From contig CAWDBV010000007.1 of NCBI GenBank assembly GCA_963800705.1, positions 62,001 through 126,000 on the forward strand: a DNA stretch of 64,000 nucleotides. Direction: 5' to 3'. A program made the translations under genes and the position numbers. The notes under the pieces are model-generated. The model saw only the letters and a list, made by a program, of their open reading frames with translations, ran no database searches and was not told where the DNA came from. Below, piece by piece: positions 32,903-40,808 of the stretch (the first letter of the stretch is position 1; every line of letters starts with the position of its first letter). The DNA is from CAWDBV01 sp963800705. Its GTDB lineage: Bacteria > Actinomycetota > Thermoleophilia > Solirubrobacterales > 70-9.

Positions 32903-33889
32903 CTACCGGTGGGCCAGCCACTGCGCGGCTTCCTTCGCGTAGTAGGTGAAGATCACGTCGGCGCCGGCGCGGCGGATCGAGGTCAGCGCCTCGAGCGCGG
33001 CGGCGCGCTCGTCGAGCCATCCGTTCGCCGCCGCGGCCTTCAGCATCGAGTACTCGCCGGAGACGTGGAAGGCGGCGACCGGGGCCTCTGTCCTCTCCTT
33101 CACCGCGGTGATCACGTCGAGGTACGGCAGCGCCGGCTTCACCATCAGCACGTCGGCGCCCTCCTCGAGATCGAGCTCGGCCTCGCGCAGGCCCTCGAGG
33201 GCGTTGGCGGGATCGAGCTGGTAGCCGCGGCGGTCGCCGAACTCGGGTGTCGAGTAGGCGGCCTCGCGGAACGGCCCGTAGAACGCCGACGCGTACTTGG
33301 CGCTGTAGGCCACGATCGCGGTGTTCGAGTGACCCTCCTCGTCGAGCTGGAAGCGGATCGCGCCGATCCGCCCGTCCATCATGTCGGAGGGGGCGACCGC
33401 GTCGGCGCCGGCCTCGGCCTGCGAGATCGCGGTCTTGGCGAGCAGCTCGACGGTCAGATCGTTGTCGATCTCCCCTTCCCGGACGACGCCGCAGTGGCCG
33501 TGGGTCGTGTACTCGCAGAGGCAGACGTCGGTGATCACGACCAGCTCGGGGTGCTTCTCCTTCAGCGCCCGGACCGCCATCTGGATCACGCCCTCGTCGT
33601 CGTAGGCGCCGGTGCCGAACTCGTCCTTGTCGGCCGGGATCCCGAACAGGATCACGGCGCCGATCCCGGCCTCGACCAGCTCGCCTGCCTCGGCGACGGT
33701 CTCGGTGATCGAGAGCCGCTCGATTCCCGGCATCGAGGAGATCGGCTCGCGGACTTCCGAGCCCGCGGTCACGAACAGCGGCTGCACGAGGTGGTCGGCG
33801 GTCAGCTCGGTCTCACGCACGAGGTCGCGCAGCGCACCGGTGCGCCGCAGGCGCCGCAGGCGTGTAGCGGGAAAGCTCACGTGATGCAT
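32903..33889 (-). CDS. hemB: Porphobilinogen synthase (delta-aminolevulinate dehydratase)
   Basis: HemB condenses two 5-aminolevulinate molecules to porphobilinogen. The 328-residue protein has the zinc-type cysteine cluster DVCLCEYTTHGHCG, the Schiff-base lysine regions YSAKYASAFYGPFREA and MVKPALPYLD, and the C-terminal YYAKEAAQWL. It opens a minus-strand heme cluster: hemB, siroheme decarboxylase-like gene, hemL, small unknown gene. Confidence 0.96.
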   Translation of the reverse strand: MHHVSFPATRLRRLRRTGALRDLVRETELTADHLVQPLFVTAGSEVREPISSMPGIERLSITETVAEAGELVEAGIGAVILFGIPADKDEFGTGAYDDEGVIQMAVRALKEKHPELVVITDVCLCEYTTHGHCGVVREGEIDNDLTVELLAKTAISQAEAGADAVAPSDMMDGRIGAIRFQLDEEGHSNTAIVAYSAKYASAFYGPFREAAYSTPEFGDRRGYQLDPANALEGLREAELDLEEGADVLMVKPALPYLDVITAVKERTEAPVAAFHVSGEYSMLKAAAANGWLDERAAALEALTSIRRAGADVIFTYYAKEAAQWLAHR

Positions 33890-33926
33890 CTTCTCAAGTG
33901 TTGAGGTGTTCCCGGGTGGAGGGCTC

Positions 33927-35279
33927 TCAAGCGAAGCGCCGCAGGGCCAAGCGGGCTAGCAGCAGGTAGGCGGCCGCAAGCGCTGCGAGATGCAGGATCG
34001 GTACCACGAGCCCCGGGCCGGCGACGTCGAGGCCGCCCTGCATCGCGTCGAGCGCCGGGGCGAACGGGAACGCCGCGGTCACCACCTGGATCAGGTCGAA
34101 GACCGCCGGACCGACCGTCCCCGAGGGAACCAGGGAGAGGAAGGCGATCGGCAGCGAGATCATGAAGGCGAGCAGCGAGCTGGCGCGGACTTCGCGCGCC
34201 GCGCTCCCGATCGCCGCCCCCATCGCCGCGAAACCTGCGCCGCCGGCGAGGATCGCGATCACGATCAGCGGGAACCTCGCCCAGTCGAGGTTCAGGAACA
34301 GCTCCAGCCCTCCGAGCATCAGCAGCGTGACCGCGAACGCGCAGACGACGCCGAGCGCGATCTTCTCTGCGAGCAGACCGGTGCTCGAGACGAGCCCGCG
34401 GGTGAGGCGGCGGAAGGTGTTCTCCTCGCGCTCGAGCGCGAGCGATCCGGCGACGAGCAGGACTGTGACGAACATCAGCGTGATCGTCGCCGCGACAGCG
34501 ATCGCGAAGCTGTCGAGCTCGGGAACATCGCCCGAGACCGACTGCTTCTCGACCTTGATCGGCTCCGAGACCGAGGCGAGCAGCTCGTCCGCGAGGTCGA
34601 GGTTCTGCTGCGCCAGCCGCGAGAAGGAGACGATCTGCTCGAGCGAGGCGCGGTTCTGATCGCCCTCGGGCAGCTGCTTTGCCACGCTCTCGAGGATCTT
34701 CTGGGTGTTCTCGAGCCCGAGCACGTCGAACTCCTGGCCGAGGAAGGCGAAGGTGCCGCCGCGCAGCAGCAGGTCGAGGTACTCGAGCAGGGTGACGGTG
34801 AACTGCCGCGAGACGCGCGCGTTCGCCTCGGTGAGCAGGCTGGTTATCCGGTCGTCGACGAGCTGCGCTTTGACCGGGTCCTCTTCGTTGACGATCACCT
34901 CGACCGTCGGGCGGGTGATCGCGCCGCCCGAGACCGTCGAGCGCAGCTTCTCGACCAGGTCGTCGGGGAGCACAAGCGCGCCGAGCACCTCGCCGTCCTC
35001 GACCTTCTCGACCGCCTCGCCGCGGCTCGTCACCCGTACGCACTCGATCTCCTCGCAGAGCTGGTCGCGGGCCGCGTTCTCGTCGAACTCCTCTTCGCCG
35101 ATGTTGAACGACTCCCCCTTCGGGACCTCGTTCAGGAACGCGACCCTGGGCTTCTCGGGGCCGCGCGAAAGCGCGAAGCCGACCAGGACTGCGATCACGA
35201 TCGGGTAGACGACGAGCAGCGCAGTGAGCAGCGGCGAGCGCCGCATGATCTGCAGGTCTTTGACCAGCAACCATTTCAT
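33927..35279 (-). CDS. ABC-2 type transporter permease
   Basis: A 450-residue integral membrane protein. TM1 (about 17-38) is followed by a large extracytoplasmic domain (about 40-265) and then six C-terminal helices, the ABC-2/YhgE-like arrangement. Its ATG lies 9 nt after the stop of the ATPase gene, so the two form an exporter. The extracytoplasmic domain contains a charged, helical region (EEEFDENAARDQLCEEIEC) of unknown role. The substrate is unknown. An open frame running to 36452 is the antisense of other genes. Confidence 0.85.
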   Translation of the reverse strand: MKWLLVKDLQIMRRSPLLTALLVVYPIVIAVLVGFALSRGPEKPRVAFLNEVPKGESFNIGEEEFDENAARDQLCEEIECVRVTSRGEAVEKVEDGEVLGALVLPDDLVEKLRSTVSGGAITRPTVEVIVNEEDPVKAQLVDDRITSLLTEANARVSRQFTVTLLEYLDLLLRGGTFAFLGQEFDVLGLENTQKILESVAKQLPEGDQNRASLEQIVSFSRLAQQNLDLADELLASVSEPIKVEKQSVSGDVPELDSFAIAVAATITLMFVTVLLVAGSLALEREENTFRRLTRGLVSSTGLLAEKIALGVVCAFAVTLLMLGGLELFLNLDWARFPLIVIAILAGGAGFAAMGAAIGSAAREVRASSLLAFMISLPIAFLSLVPSGTVGPAVFDLIQVVTAAFPFAPALDAMQGGLDVAGPGLVVPILHLAALAAAYLLLARLALRRFA

Positions 35280-35287
35280 TGCCGGCG

Positions 35288-36034
35288 TCAGTGACCCCTG
35301 TGCGCGAGGAAGGAAACGAACGCCTGCTCGAAGTCGCCCCCGGGCTCGCCCGACTCCTCGGCGACGGCGGAGTGGAGCTCGGCGGGCGTGCCGTCGAAGA
35401 GCCGCTCGCCGTCGGCGAGCACCAGCAGCCGGTCGCCGTAGCGCTCGGCCTCCTGGATGTGGTGGGTGGAGAAGATCACCGTCGTGCCGCCGCCGGCTAG
35501 CGCGAGCACGAACTCCCAGAGCCGCACCCGCTGCCGCGGGTCGAGACCGGTGCTCGGCTCGTCGAGCAGCAGCACGTCGGGGCGCGGCAGCAGGCCGATC
35601 GCGATGTTGACGCGCTGCTGGTTGCCGCCGGAGAGCTCGCCGATCGGGTCGTCGCGGCGCTCGGCGAGATCGGCCTGGGCGAGCATCTCCTCGACCGCGG
35701 CATCGACGTCGCCGAGCCCCTCGAGGCGGGCGAAGAGGCGCAGGTTCTCGGCGACCGTGAGCCGCGTGTAGACGGCGGCACCCTGCGGGACCCAGCCGAC
35801 CTCGGCGGCCTCGCGGCTGACGCGGCCCGAATCGGGGGCGATCACCCCGGCGAGGATCGAGAGCAGCGTCGTCTTGCCGGCGCCGTTGGGACCGATCACC
35901 GCGAGCAGCTCGCCGCGCCTGGCCTCGAAGCCGACGCCCGCCAGCGCCGCGCGCTCGCCGTAGCGTTTCGTCAACTCGCTGACCTCGAGCACGGTGTCGG
36001 CGTCCTGCGGCGGGGCGGGGGAGGTCTCGGCCAT
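35288..36034 (-). CDS. ABC transporter ATP-binding protein
   Basis: A 248-residue ABC ATPase. Walker A is GPNGAGKTT, the Q-loop region is VGWVPQGAA, the signature is LSGGNQQRV, Walker B is VLLLDEPSTGLDP, and the H-loop is FSTHHIQEAE. It partners with the permease immediately downstream. The ATG at 36034 is preceded by a leaderless-type TAGCGT box. The upstream open frame to 36139 crosses the promoter region and is not used. Confidence 0.93.
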   Translation of the reverse strand: MAETSPAPPQDADTVLEVSELTKRYGERAALAGVGFEARRGELLAVIGPNGAGKTTLLSILAGVIAPDSGRVSREAAEVGWVPQGAAVYTRLTVAENLRLFARLEGLGDVDAAVEEMLAQADLAERRDDPIGELSGGNQQRVNIAIGLLPRPDVLLLDEPSTGLDPRQRVRLWEFVLALAGGGTTVIFSTHHIQEAERYGDRLLVLADGERLFDGTPAELHSAVAEESGEPGGDFEQAFVSFLAHRGH

Positions 36035-36042
36035 GCGCGGGG

Positions 36043-36048
36043 ACGCTA
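36043..36048 (-). promoter_or_regulatory. -10 box of the ABC transporter operon
   Basis: TAGCGT on the minus strand ends 8 nt before the ATG at 36034. It lies in the 58-bp gap shared with the divergent phosphodiesterase gene. Confidence 0.45.
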
Positions 36049-36079
36049 GCCGACGCGATTGCCGGGGGCGCCCGGACAG

Positions 36080-36085
36080 TACGCT
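36080..36085 (+). promoter_or_regulatory. -10 box of the YmdB-like phosphodiesterase gene
   Basis: TACGCT ends 7 nt before the GTG at 36093, again leaderless. The same hexamer and spacing precede the GT20 gene at 9852. Confidence 0.45.
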
Positions 36086-36092
36086 CCCCGCC

Positions 36093-36881
36093 GTGCGGGT
36101 CCTTTTCATCGCCGACGTGGTCGGCAAACCGGGACGCAACGGCCTCGCGGCCGCGATGCCCGAACTGCGCGAGCGCTACTCGCCCGACGTGGTGATCGCC
36201 AACGGCGAGAACTCGGCCGGCGGTGTCGGGATCACCGACAAGTCGGCCCGCGGCCTCTTCGACGCCGGCGCCGATGTGCTGACGACCGGAAACCACGTCT
36301 ACCGCCACCGCGACGCGTCCGAGTTCCTCGACAACGACGAGCGCGTCGTGCGCCCCGCCAACTACCGAGTCGGCAATCCCGGCCGCGGGTCCACGGTCTT
36401 CGAATCGAGCGAGGGCAGGCTCGGGGTCCTCAACCTGAGCGGGATGGTCCACCTCACCGTGGCACGGTCACCGTTCGACGCCGCCGACGCCGAGCTCGAG
36501 AAGCTCGACGGAAAGGCCGACGCGGTAGTCGTCGACTTCCACGCCGAGGTGACGAGCGAGAAGGTGGCGATGGGATGGCACCTCGACGGCCGCGTCGCGG
36601 CGGTCTTCGGCACCCACACCCACGTGCCGACCGCCGACGCGCGGGTGCTCCCGGGCGGCACGGCGGTCGTGACCGACGCCGGGATGACCGGCTCGCGCGC
36701 GGGCGTGATCGGCGTGAAGCGCGACGGGGCGCTCGAGGGCTTCCGCACCCAGATGCCGGTCCGGTTCGAGACCGCCGAGGAGGACATCTGGATCAACGGC
36801 GCCTGCGTTCAGATCGGCGACAACGGGCTAGCCGAGTCGATCGAGCAGGTGCTGATGCCGGCGCCCGAGTCGCTCGAGTAG
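36093..36881 (+). CDS. YmdB-type metallophosphoesterase
   Basis: A 262-residue dinuclear metallophosphoesterase of the TIGR00282/YmdB family, which hydrolyses 2',3'-cyclic nucleotides. Metal ligands are visible: D8 (FIADVVGKPG), the E of NGENSAGG, TGNHVYRH, HAEVTSEK and GTHTHVPTAD near the C-terminus. In Bacillus the enzyme influences biofilm and motility. It is followed by a convergent adenylate cyclase, so cyclic-nucleotide turnover is a theme here, though no direct link is shown. Confidence 0.9.
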   Translation: MRVLFIADVVGKPGRNGLAAAMPELRERYSPDVVIANGENSAGGVGITDKSARGLFDAGADVLTTGNHVYRHRDASEFLDNDERVVRPANYRVGNPGRGSTVFESSEGRLGVLNLSGMVHLTVARSPFDAADAELEKLDGKADAVVVDFHAEVTSEKVAMGWHLDGRVAAVFGTHTHVPTADARVLPGGTAVVTDAGMTGSRAGVIGVKRDGALEGFRTQMPVRFETAEEDIWINGACVQIGDNGLAESIEQVLMPAPESLE

Positions 36882-36899
36882 CCGAGCCGGCTTCGCGCG

Positions 36900-38651
36900 C
36901 TACAGATTCGGGTCCGTGAACACCTTGATGCCGTGGGCGCGGCCGCGGACCGGCATCTCCTCTACGAACTCGAGCTCGTCCATCGAGTCGAGCAGCCGCT
37001 GCCGGGTCGACTCGGCGACGAACAGCGAGTGCGGCGTCCCCTTCGTCATCCCCTCGAGCCGGGCCGAGGTGTTGACGGTGTCGCCGATCGCCGTGTAGTC
37101 GAGCCGCCGCTCCGAACCGACCATGCCGACCATCACCGGCCCGCTGTTGAGCCCGACGCCCATCCGGAACGGCTCGGTGTCCTCCTTCGCTTGCCGGATC
37201 CAGCGGTTGAAGGACGCGAGCCTCGGCCCGAGCATCTCGCGCGCTGCCCGCAGCGCGCGCTCGGCGTGGTCGTCCTGCTCGATCGGCGCCCCGAACACGG
37301 CCATGATCCCGTCGCCGATGAACGCCGAGAGCGTGCCGCCGTTGTTGAGGATCGCGTCAGTCATCTCGGTCAGATAGCGGTTGAGGATCTCGATCACCTC
37401 CTCGGGCGGTCGCGACTCAGAGAAGGTCGTGAAACCGCGGATGTCGCTGAACAGCACCGTCACCTCCTCGCGTTTTCCGCCGAGCCGCACGCCCTCCGCC
37501 TTCGCGAGCACCTCGCCGATGACCGGCTCGGGAACGAAGCGCGCGAAGGTGTCCCGCGTCCGCTGGCGATCGAAGGCGACGAAGATGTACTGCGCGGCGA
37601 GCGAGCCGACCGACGACAGCGCGAGCCCCAGGAACGGGTAGAGGACGGGGATGATCCGGCCCGCGTTCCAGCTCAGCTGCGCGATCACCGCGTAGGCCAG
37701 CGCGGCGGCGAGCACGATGCCGAAGGCGCGCAGCGGCGGCAGCAGCATGTTGAGCAGCGCCCCGGCCAGCGACAGCGCGAGGATCAGAAGCAGGTCTACG
37801 GTGACCGGCGTCGAGCGCAGCGGCGCCTGCCTGGCGACGGTCTGGATCGCGTTCGCCTGGATCTCCGGCCCGGACATGAGGCCGTCGCCGAACGGCTGCG
37901 GGTGCACGTCCTGGACGTTGGAAGCGGTCGCGCCGACGACCACGGTCTTGCCCTGGAAGGTGGCGGGATCGACCTTGCCCTCGATCAGGTCCGCGAAAGA
38001 GACGATCGGGAATGTGCCTGGGCCGCCGTAGTAATCGATCCACGCCGAGCCGCCGGAGAGCTGATCCGCGGTGACCTCGCTCCCGGTTCGCGCCTCGACC
38101 GCGGCGACCGCGAAGCTGTCGAGCTTGTCGGGGGCGAGCTCGACCTTGCGGAAGATCCCGCCGGGATAGGAATCGAAGGCCGAGTAGCCGGCTCTGGCAC
38201 CGGCTTTGGCGAGGTTGTCGTCGCCGCCCAGCACCGCCGTCCCGCCCTGCTCGTCGACCTCGGTCGTCGCGAGCACCACGTGCCCGGCGCGCGAGATCGC
38301 GTCGTAGAGCGCCAGGTCCTCCTTCGCCTCGGTCGGCTCAGTGAACTGGATGTCGTAGGCGATCTGCGCCGCGCCGGCTTGGCCGAGCGCGTCGATCGCC
38401 TGCGCGTGCAGCGAGCGCCGGAACGGGAAGGTGACCCGCAGCCTGGTGAAGGTGGCCTCGTCGATGCCGACGATGACGACGTCACCCGGGGGCTTCTCCT
38501 CGCCTCGGATCTTGAACCGCGTGTCCATGGTGTCGAACTCGACCGAGCGCGCGGTCCCGGTCGCGTAGGCGACGGTCGCGATCAGCGCCGCGAGGATTCC
38601 GATCCCCGCGAACAGCGCACCCCTTTGTCCCTGTAGCGGCAGCCAGCCCAT
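36900..38651 (-). CDS. CHASE2-domain adenylate/guanylate cyclase
   Basis: A 583-residue membrane cyclase. TM1 (about 13-31) leads into an extracytoplasmic CHASE2 sensor domain (about 35-270; FDTMDTRFKIRG, DVVIVGIDEATF, VVVGATASNVQD). Three further helices (about 280-375) precede a class III cyclase domain (about 400-565). Both metal-binding aspartates are present (LFSDIRGFTTF, GDGIMAVFGAP), and so is the LDYTAIGDTVNTSARLE stretch with the adenine-selecting Asp and the catalytic Asn/Arg. The product is most likely cAMP. The signal is unknown. Confidence 0.9.
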   Translation of the reverse strand: MGWLPLQGQRGALFAGIGILAALIATVAYATGTARSVEFDTMDTRFKIRGEEKPPGDVVIVGIDEATFTRLRVTFPFRRSLHAQAIDALGQAGAAQIAYDIQFTEPTEAKEDLALYDAISRAGHVVLATTEVDEQGGTAVLGGDDNLAKAGARAGYSAFDSYPGGIFRKVELAPDKLDSFAVAAVEARTGSEVTADQLSGGSAWIDYYGGPGTFPIVSFADLIEGKVDPATFQGKTVVVGATASNVQDVHPQPFGDGLMSGPEIQANAIQTVARQAPLRSTPVTVDLLLILALSLAGALLNMLLPPLRAFGIVLAAALAYAVIAQLSWNAGRIIPVLYPFLGLALSSVGSLAAQYIFVAFDRQRTRDTFARFVPEPVIGEVLAKAEGVRLGGKREEVTVLFSDIRGFTTFSESRPPEEVIEILNRYLTEMTDAILNNGGTLSAFIGDGIMAVFGAPIEQDDHAERALRAAREMLGPRLASFNRWIRQAKEDTEPFRMGVGLNSGPVMVGMVGSERRLDYTAIGDTVNTSARLEGMTKGTPHSLFVAESTRQRLLDSMDELEFVEEMPVRGRAHGIKVFTDPNL

Positions 38652-38666
38652 TAGAAGGCTGCGATC

Positions 38667-40733
38667 TTACTTCCGCTTCTTGTTCTTGCCCTTCTTCTTC
38701 CTTTTCTTCTTCTTGGCGACCGGCTGGACCTGCGGCTGCGGGGCGGCCGCAGTCACCGCCGCGTAGCTGCCGCCCCCGGAAACGAGCGCATCGACCGCGT
38801 TCGGGAGGCCGAAGTCGTCGACCGCGATCGTGCCGCTCGAGACCTCGAACAGCGTCGTTCCGTCGCAGCGGTCGGTTGTCAGCCACTCAGTGCCGCGCAC
38901 GGTCGCCGAGCCGCGGGCGCCGCGAGTGCGGAAGCTGCCCGTGCCGCTGCCCCAGAGGCTGCGCGAGCCGGCGCGGGCAGAGGGCCTCGAAGCGGTGGCG
39001 AGGGCGGCGCGCTTCTTCTTCCGCTTCTTCTTCTTCTTCTTCTTCTTGCTCTTGTTCGGCGCGGCGGTGTTGAGCACCGGCGCGACGATGCAGTTGTCGA
39101 GCGGGCCCGCCAGGGCCGCGGTCATGATCCCGTCGGCGGCCGACTGCTGGATCTCGAACAGGCCGGAGTAGAACTTCATCGACTCCTTGACGCCGTTGTT
39201 GTCCGCCGTGAGCTCGACCCGGCCGTTGGTCGCATCGACTATCGAGCCAACCGAGACCTGGGTCGAGTGCAGCAAGGGCGCGCCGTTGACGAGCACAGTG
39301 CCCTGGAGTGGGCGGAGGTTGGCGCTCGCGGTTGGCACCGGCTCCGTCGGCTCGAAGATCTCGCGGTGGAAGATGTCCTCGAACGAATCGTTGTCGTCGG
39401 TGCTCAGGTTCGTGCCGCTGCTCGAAAAGGCCACAGACCGGCCGTTTGCCGCCAGCTCGGAGGAGAGGGCGCCACCGTCGTCGCCGGCGCCGAGCGCCCC
39501 GCTCGCGCGGCTGATCATGAAGGTCGTCTGGTTGAGCCGGTCGCGAACGAAGACGTTGAAGGTCGTCACCGGTCCCTCGGCTAGCTGCGGATCGGTCGAG
39601 GAGAAAGCGACGAAACGGCCGTCCTCGGAAGGGGTCGATGTGTACAGCGCCATCCCGTTCTGGAGAGGCCCGGCGGCGCCGGAGCGGCGGCTGAGCAGCT
39701 CGGTCGGCTGAGCTCCGTCCAGATCGCGCGCGTAGACGTCGTAATCGGGCCCGCTGGGGCCGAAATTCTCGGCCTGGGTCTGGAAGGCGACGGTGGCCCC
39801 ATCGGCGGAGATGTTGGGAAGGTCGGAGCTGGCGTTTCCGAGTGCCCCGGCGGGGCCGCTGGCTCGGCTCTCGAGTGTGGTTTCGGCTGCCCCCACCTTG
39901 CGAACGAAGGCGTCGTTGACGCCGTTCACGTCGACGCCGGGGCCGATGAGATCGCTGGACCCGCTCTGGAAGGCGACGACATCACCGTTATTCGAGAGCG
40001 AGGGATAGATCGACTGGCCGTTGCCGGCCACGGTGGAGCCGGTCGCCGTACTGACCAGCTGATTGGCGTTCATCGCCATGTCGCGGCGGAAGACATCCTT
40101 GGTGGCGGCGACGGGATCGGTGACGGTTGCGCCCACCACCGTGACCGCACTGGTGTCCGTCGTCCAGGCGACGTAGGCGCCGTCCTCGGAGATCCCGGGG
40201 CCGCTCCCGGTCTGGTCCCCGAGCACGTTGTCGTTGCCGGCCGCGTTGATGCTGACCAGCTTCGTGTCGTAGGGGGGGTCGAGTTCGCGCCGGTAGACGT
40301 CGACCGTCGAGTCGGTGTCGTACCCGAGGTCGTCGATGTTCGACGCCGTCGAGTTGAACGCGACCATTTTGCCGTCGCCCGAGATCGCCGGGACGGTGGC
40401 GGAACCGTCCCCTATAGCGCCCAGAGCGCCGTCGGCGCGGCTGACCAGCTCGGTGGTGGGCGGGTTGACGCAAAGGTCGCGGACGAAGATGTCCAGAGAG
40501 CCGTTCACGTCCCCCATGACCAGGTTGTCGGCGTCCGAGCTGAAGGCGAGCCGACAGCCGTCGTCCGAGATCGAGGGGGAATAGCTGTTTTGGTTGCCCC
40601 CGGCTCCAGCGAAGCCGCCGGCGCGGCTGATGAAAAGCGTGTCGTCGACGGCGGCGGACGCACTGCCCGCGAGGACGCCGAGCAAAATGATCGCAGCGAG
40701 CGTCGTGATCGGCGCGACCCGGAACTTCGGCAT
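38667..40733 (-). CDS. Secreted propeller/FecR-like protein A with Lys-rich tail
   Basis: A 688-residue exported protein. A signal peptide (cut near ASAAV) is followed by six or seven beta-propeller blades of the TolB/PD40 type, recognisable by repeated SxDGxxVAFxSxxxN units and RDL or RRD strand ends. A FecR-like region (VLVNGAPLLHSTQVSVGSIV) leads to an internal Lys run coded by a CTT tract, a second FecR-like part (ATVRGTEWLTTDRCDG) and a terminal Lys/Arg-rich tail. It is a close paralogue of the next gene. The start (ATG 40733) could also be GTG 40736 or TTG 40760. Confidence 0.72.
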   Translation of the reverse strand: MPKFRVAPITTLAAIILLGVLAGSASAAVDDTLFISRAGGFAGAGGNQNSYSPSISDDGCRLAFSSDADNLVMGDVNGSLDIFVRDLCVNPPTTELVSRADGALGAIGDGSATVPAISGDGKMVAFNSTASNIDDLGYDTDSTVDVYRRELDPPYDTKLVSINAAGNDNVLGDQTGSGPGISEDGAYVAWTTDTSAVTVVGATVTDPVAATKDVFRRDMAMNANQLVSTATGSTVAGNGQSIYPSLSNNGDVVAFQSGSSDLIGPGVDVNGVNDAFVRKVGAAETTLESRASGPAGALGNASSDLPNISADGATVAFQTQAENFGPSGPDYDVYARDLDGAQPTELLSRRSGAAGPLQNGMALYTSTPSEDGRFVAFSSTDPQLAEGPVTTFNVFVRDRLNQTTFMISRASGALGAGDDGGALSSELAANGRSVAFSSSGTNLSTDDNDSFEDIFHREIFEPTEPVPTASANLRPLQGTVLVNGAPLLHSTQVSVGSIVDATNGRVELTADNNGVKESMKFYSGLFEIQQSAADGIMTAALAGPLDNCIVAPVLNTAAPNKSKKKKKKKKRKKKRAALATASRPSARAGSRSLWGSGTGSFRTRGARGSATVRGTEWLTTDRCDGTTLFEVSSGTIAVDDFGLPNAVDALVSGGGSYAAVTAAAPQPQVQPVAKKKKRKKKGKNKKRK

Positions 40734-40808
40734 CACTGACCGTCTTCGCTTCCTATGCAACCCCTCTCACTTCGTCCCTTTCCCGTCTGATTAGCGACAG
40801 ACGGTACT

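Noticed and set aside
33927..36452. Extension of the ABC permease frame to 841 codons
   Set aside because: The upstream part runs across the ATPase gene in another frame and the divergent promoter region; the true permease starts at 35279 with a normal ABC-2 N-terminus.
39011..39050. CTT tract considered as a phase-variable microsatellite that could shift frame
   Set aside because: The unit is a triplet, so changes alter Lys number but not the frame; kept only as a possible length polymorphism.
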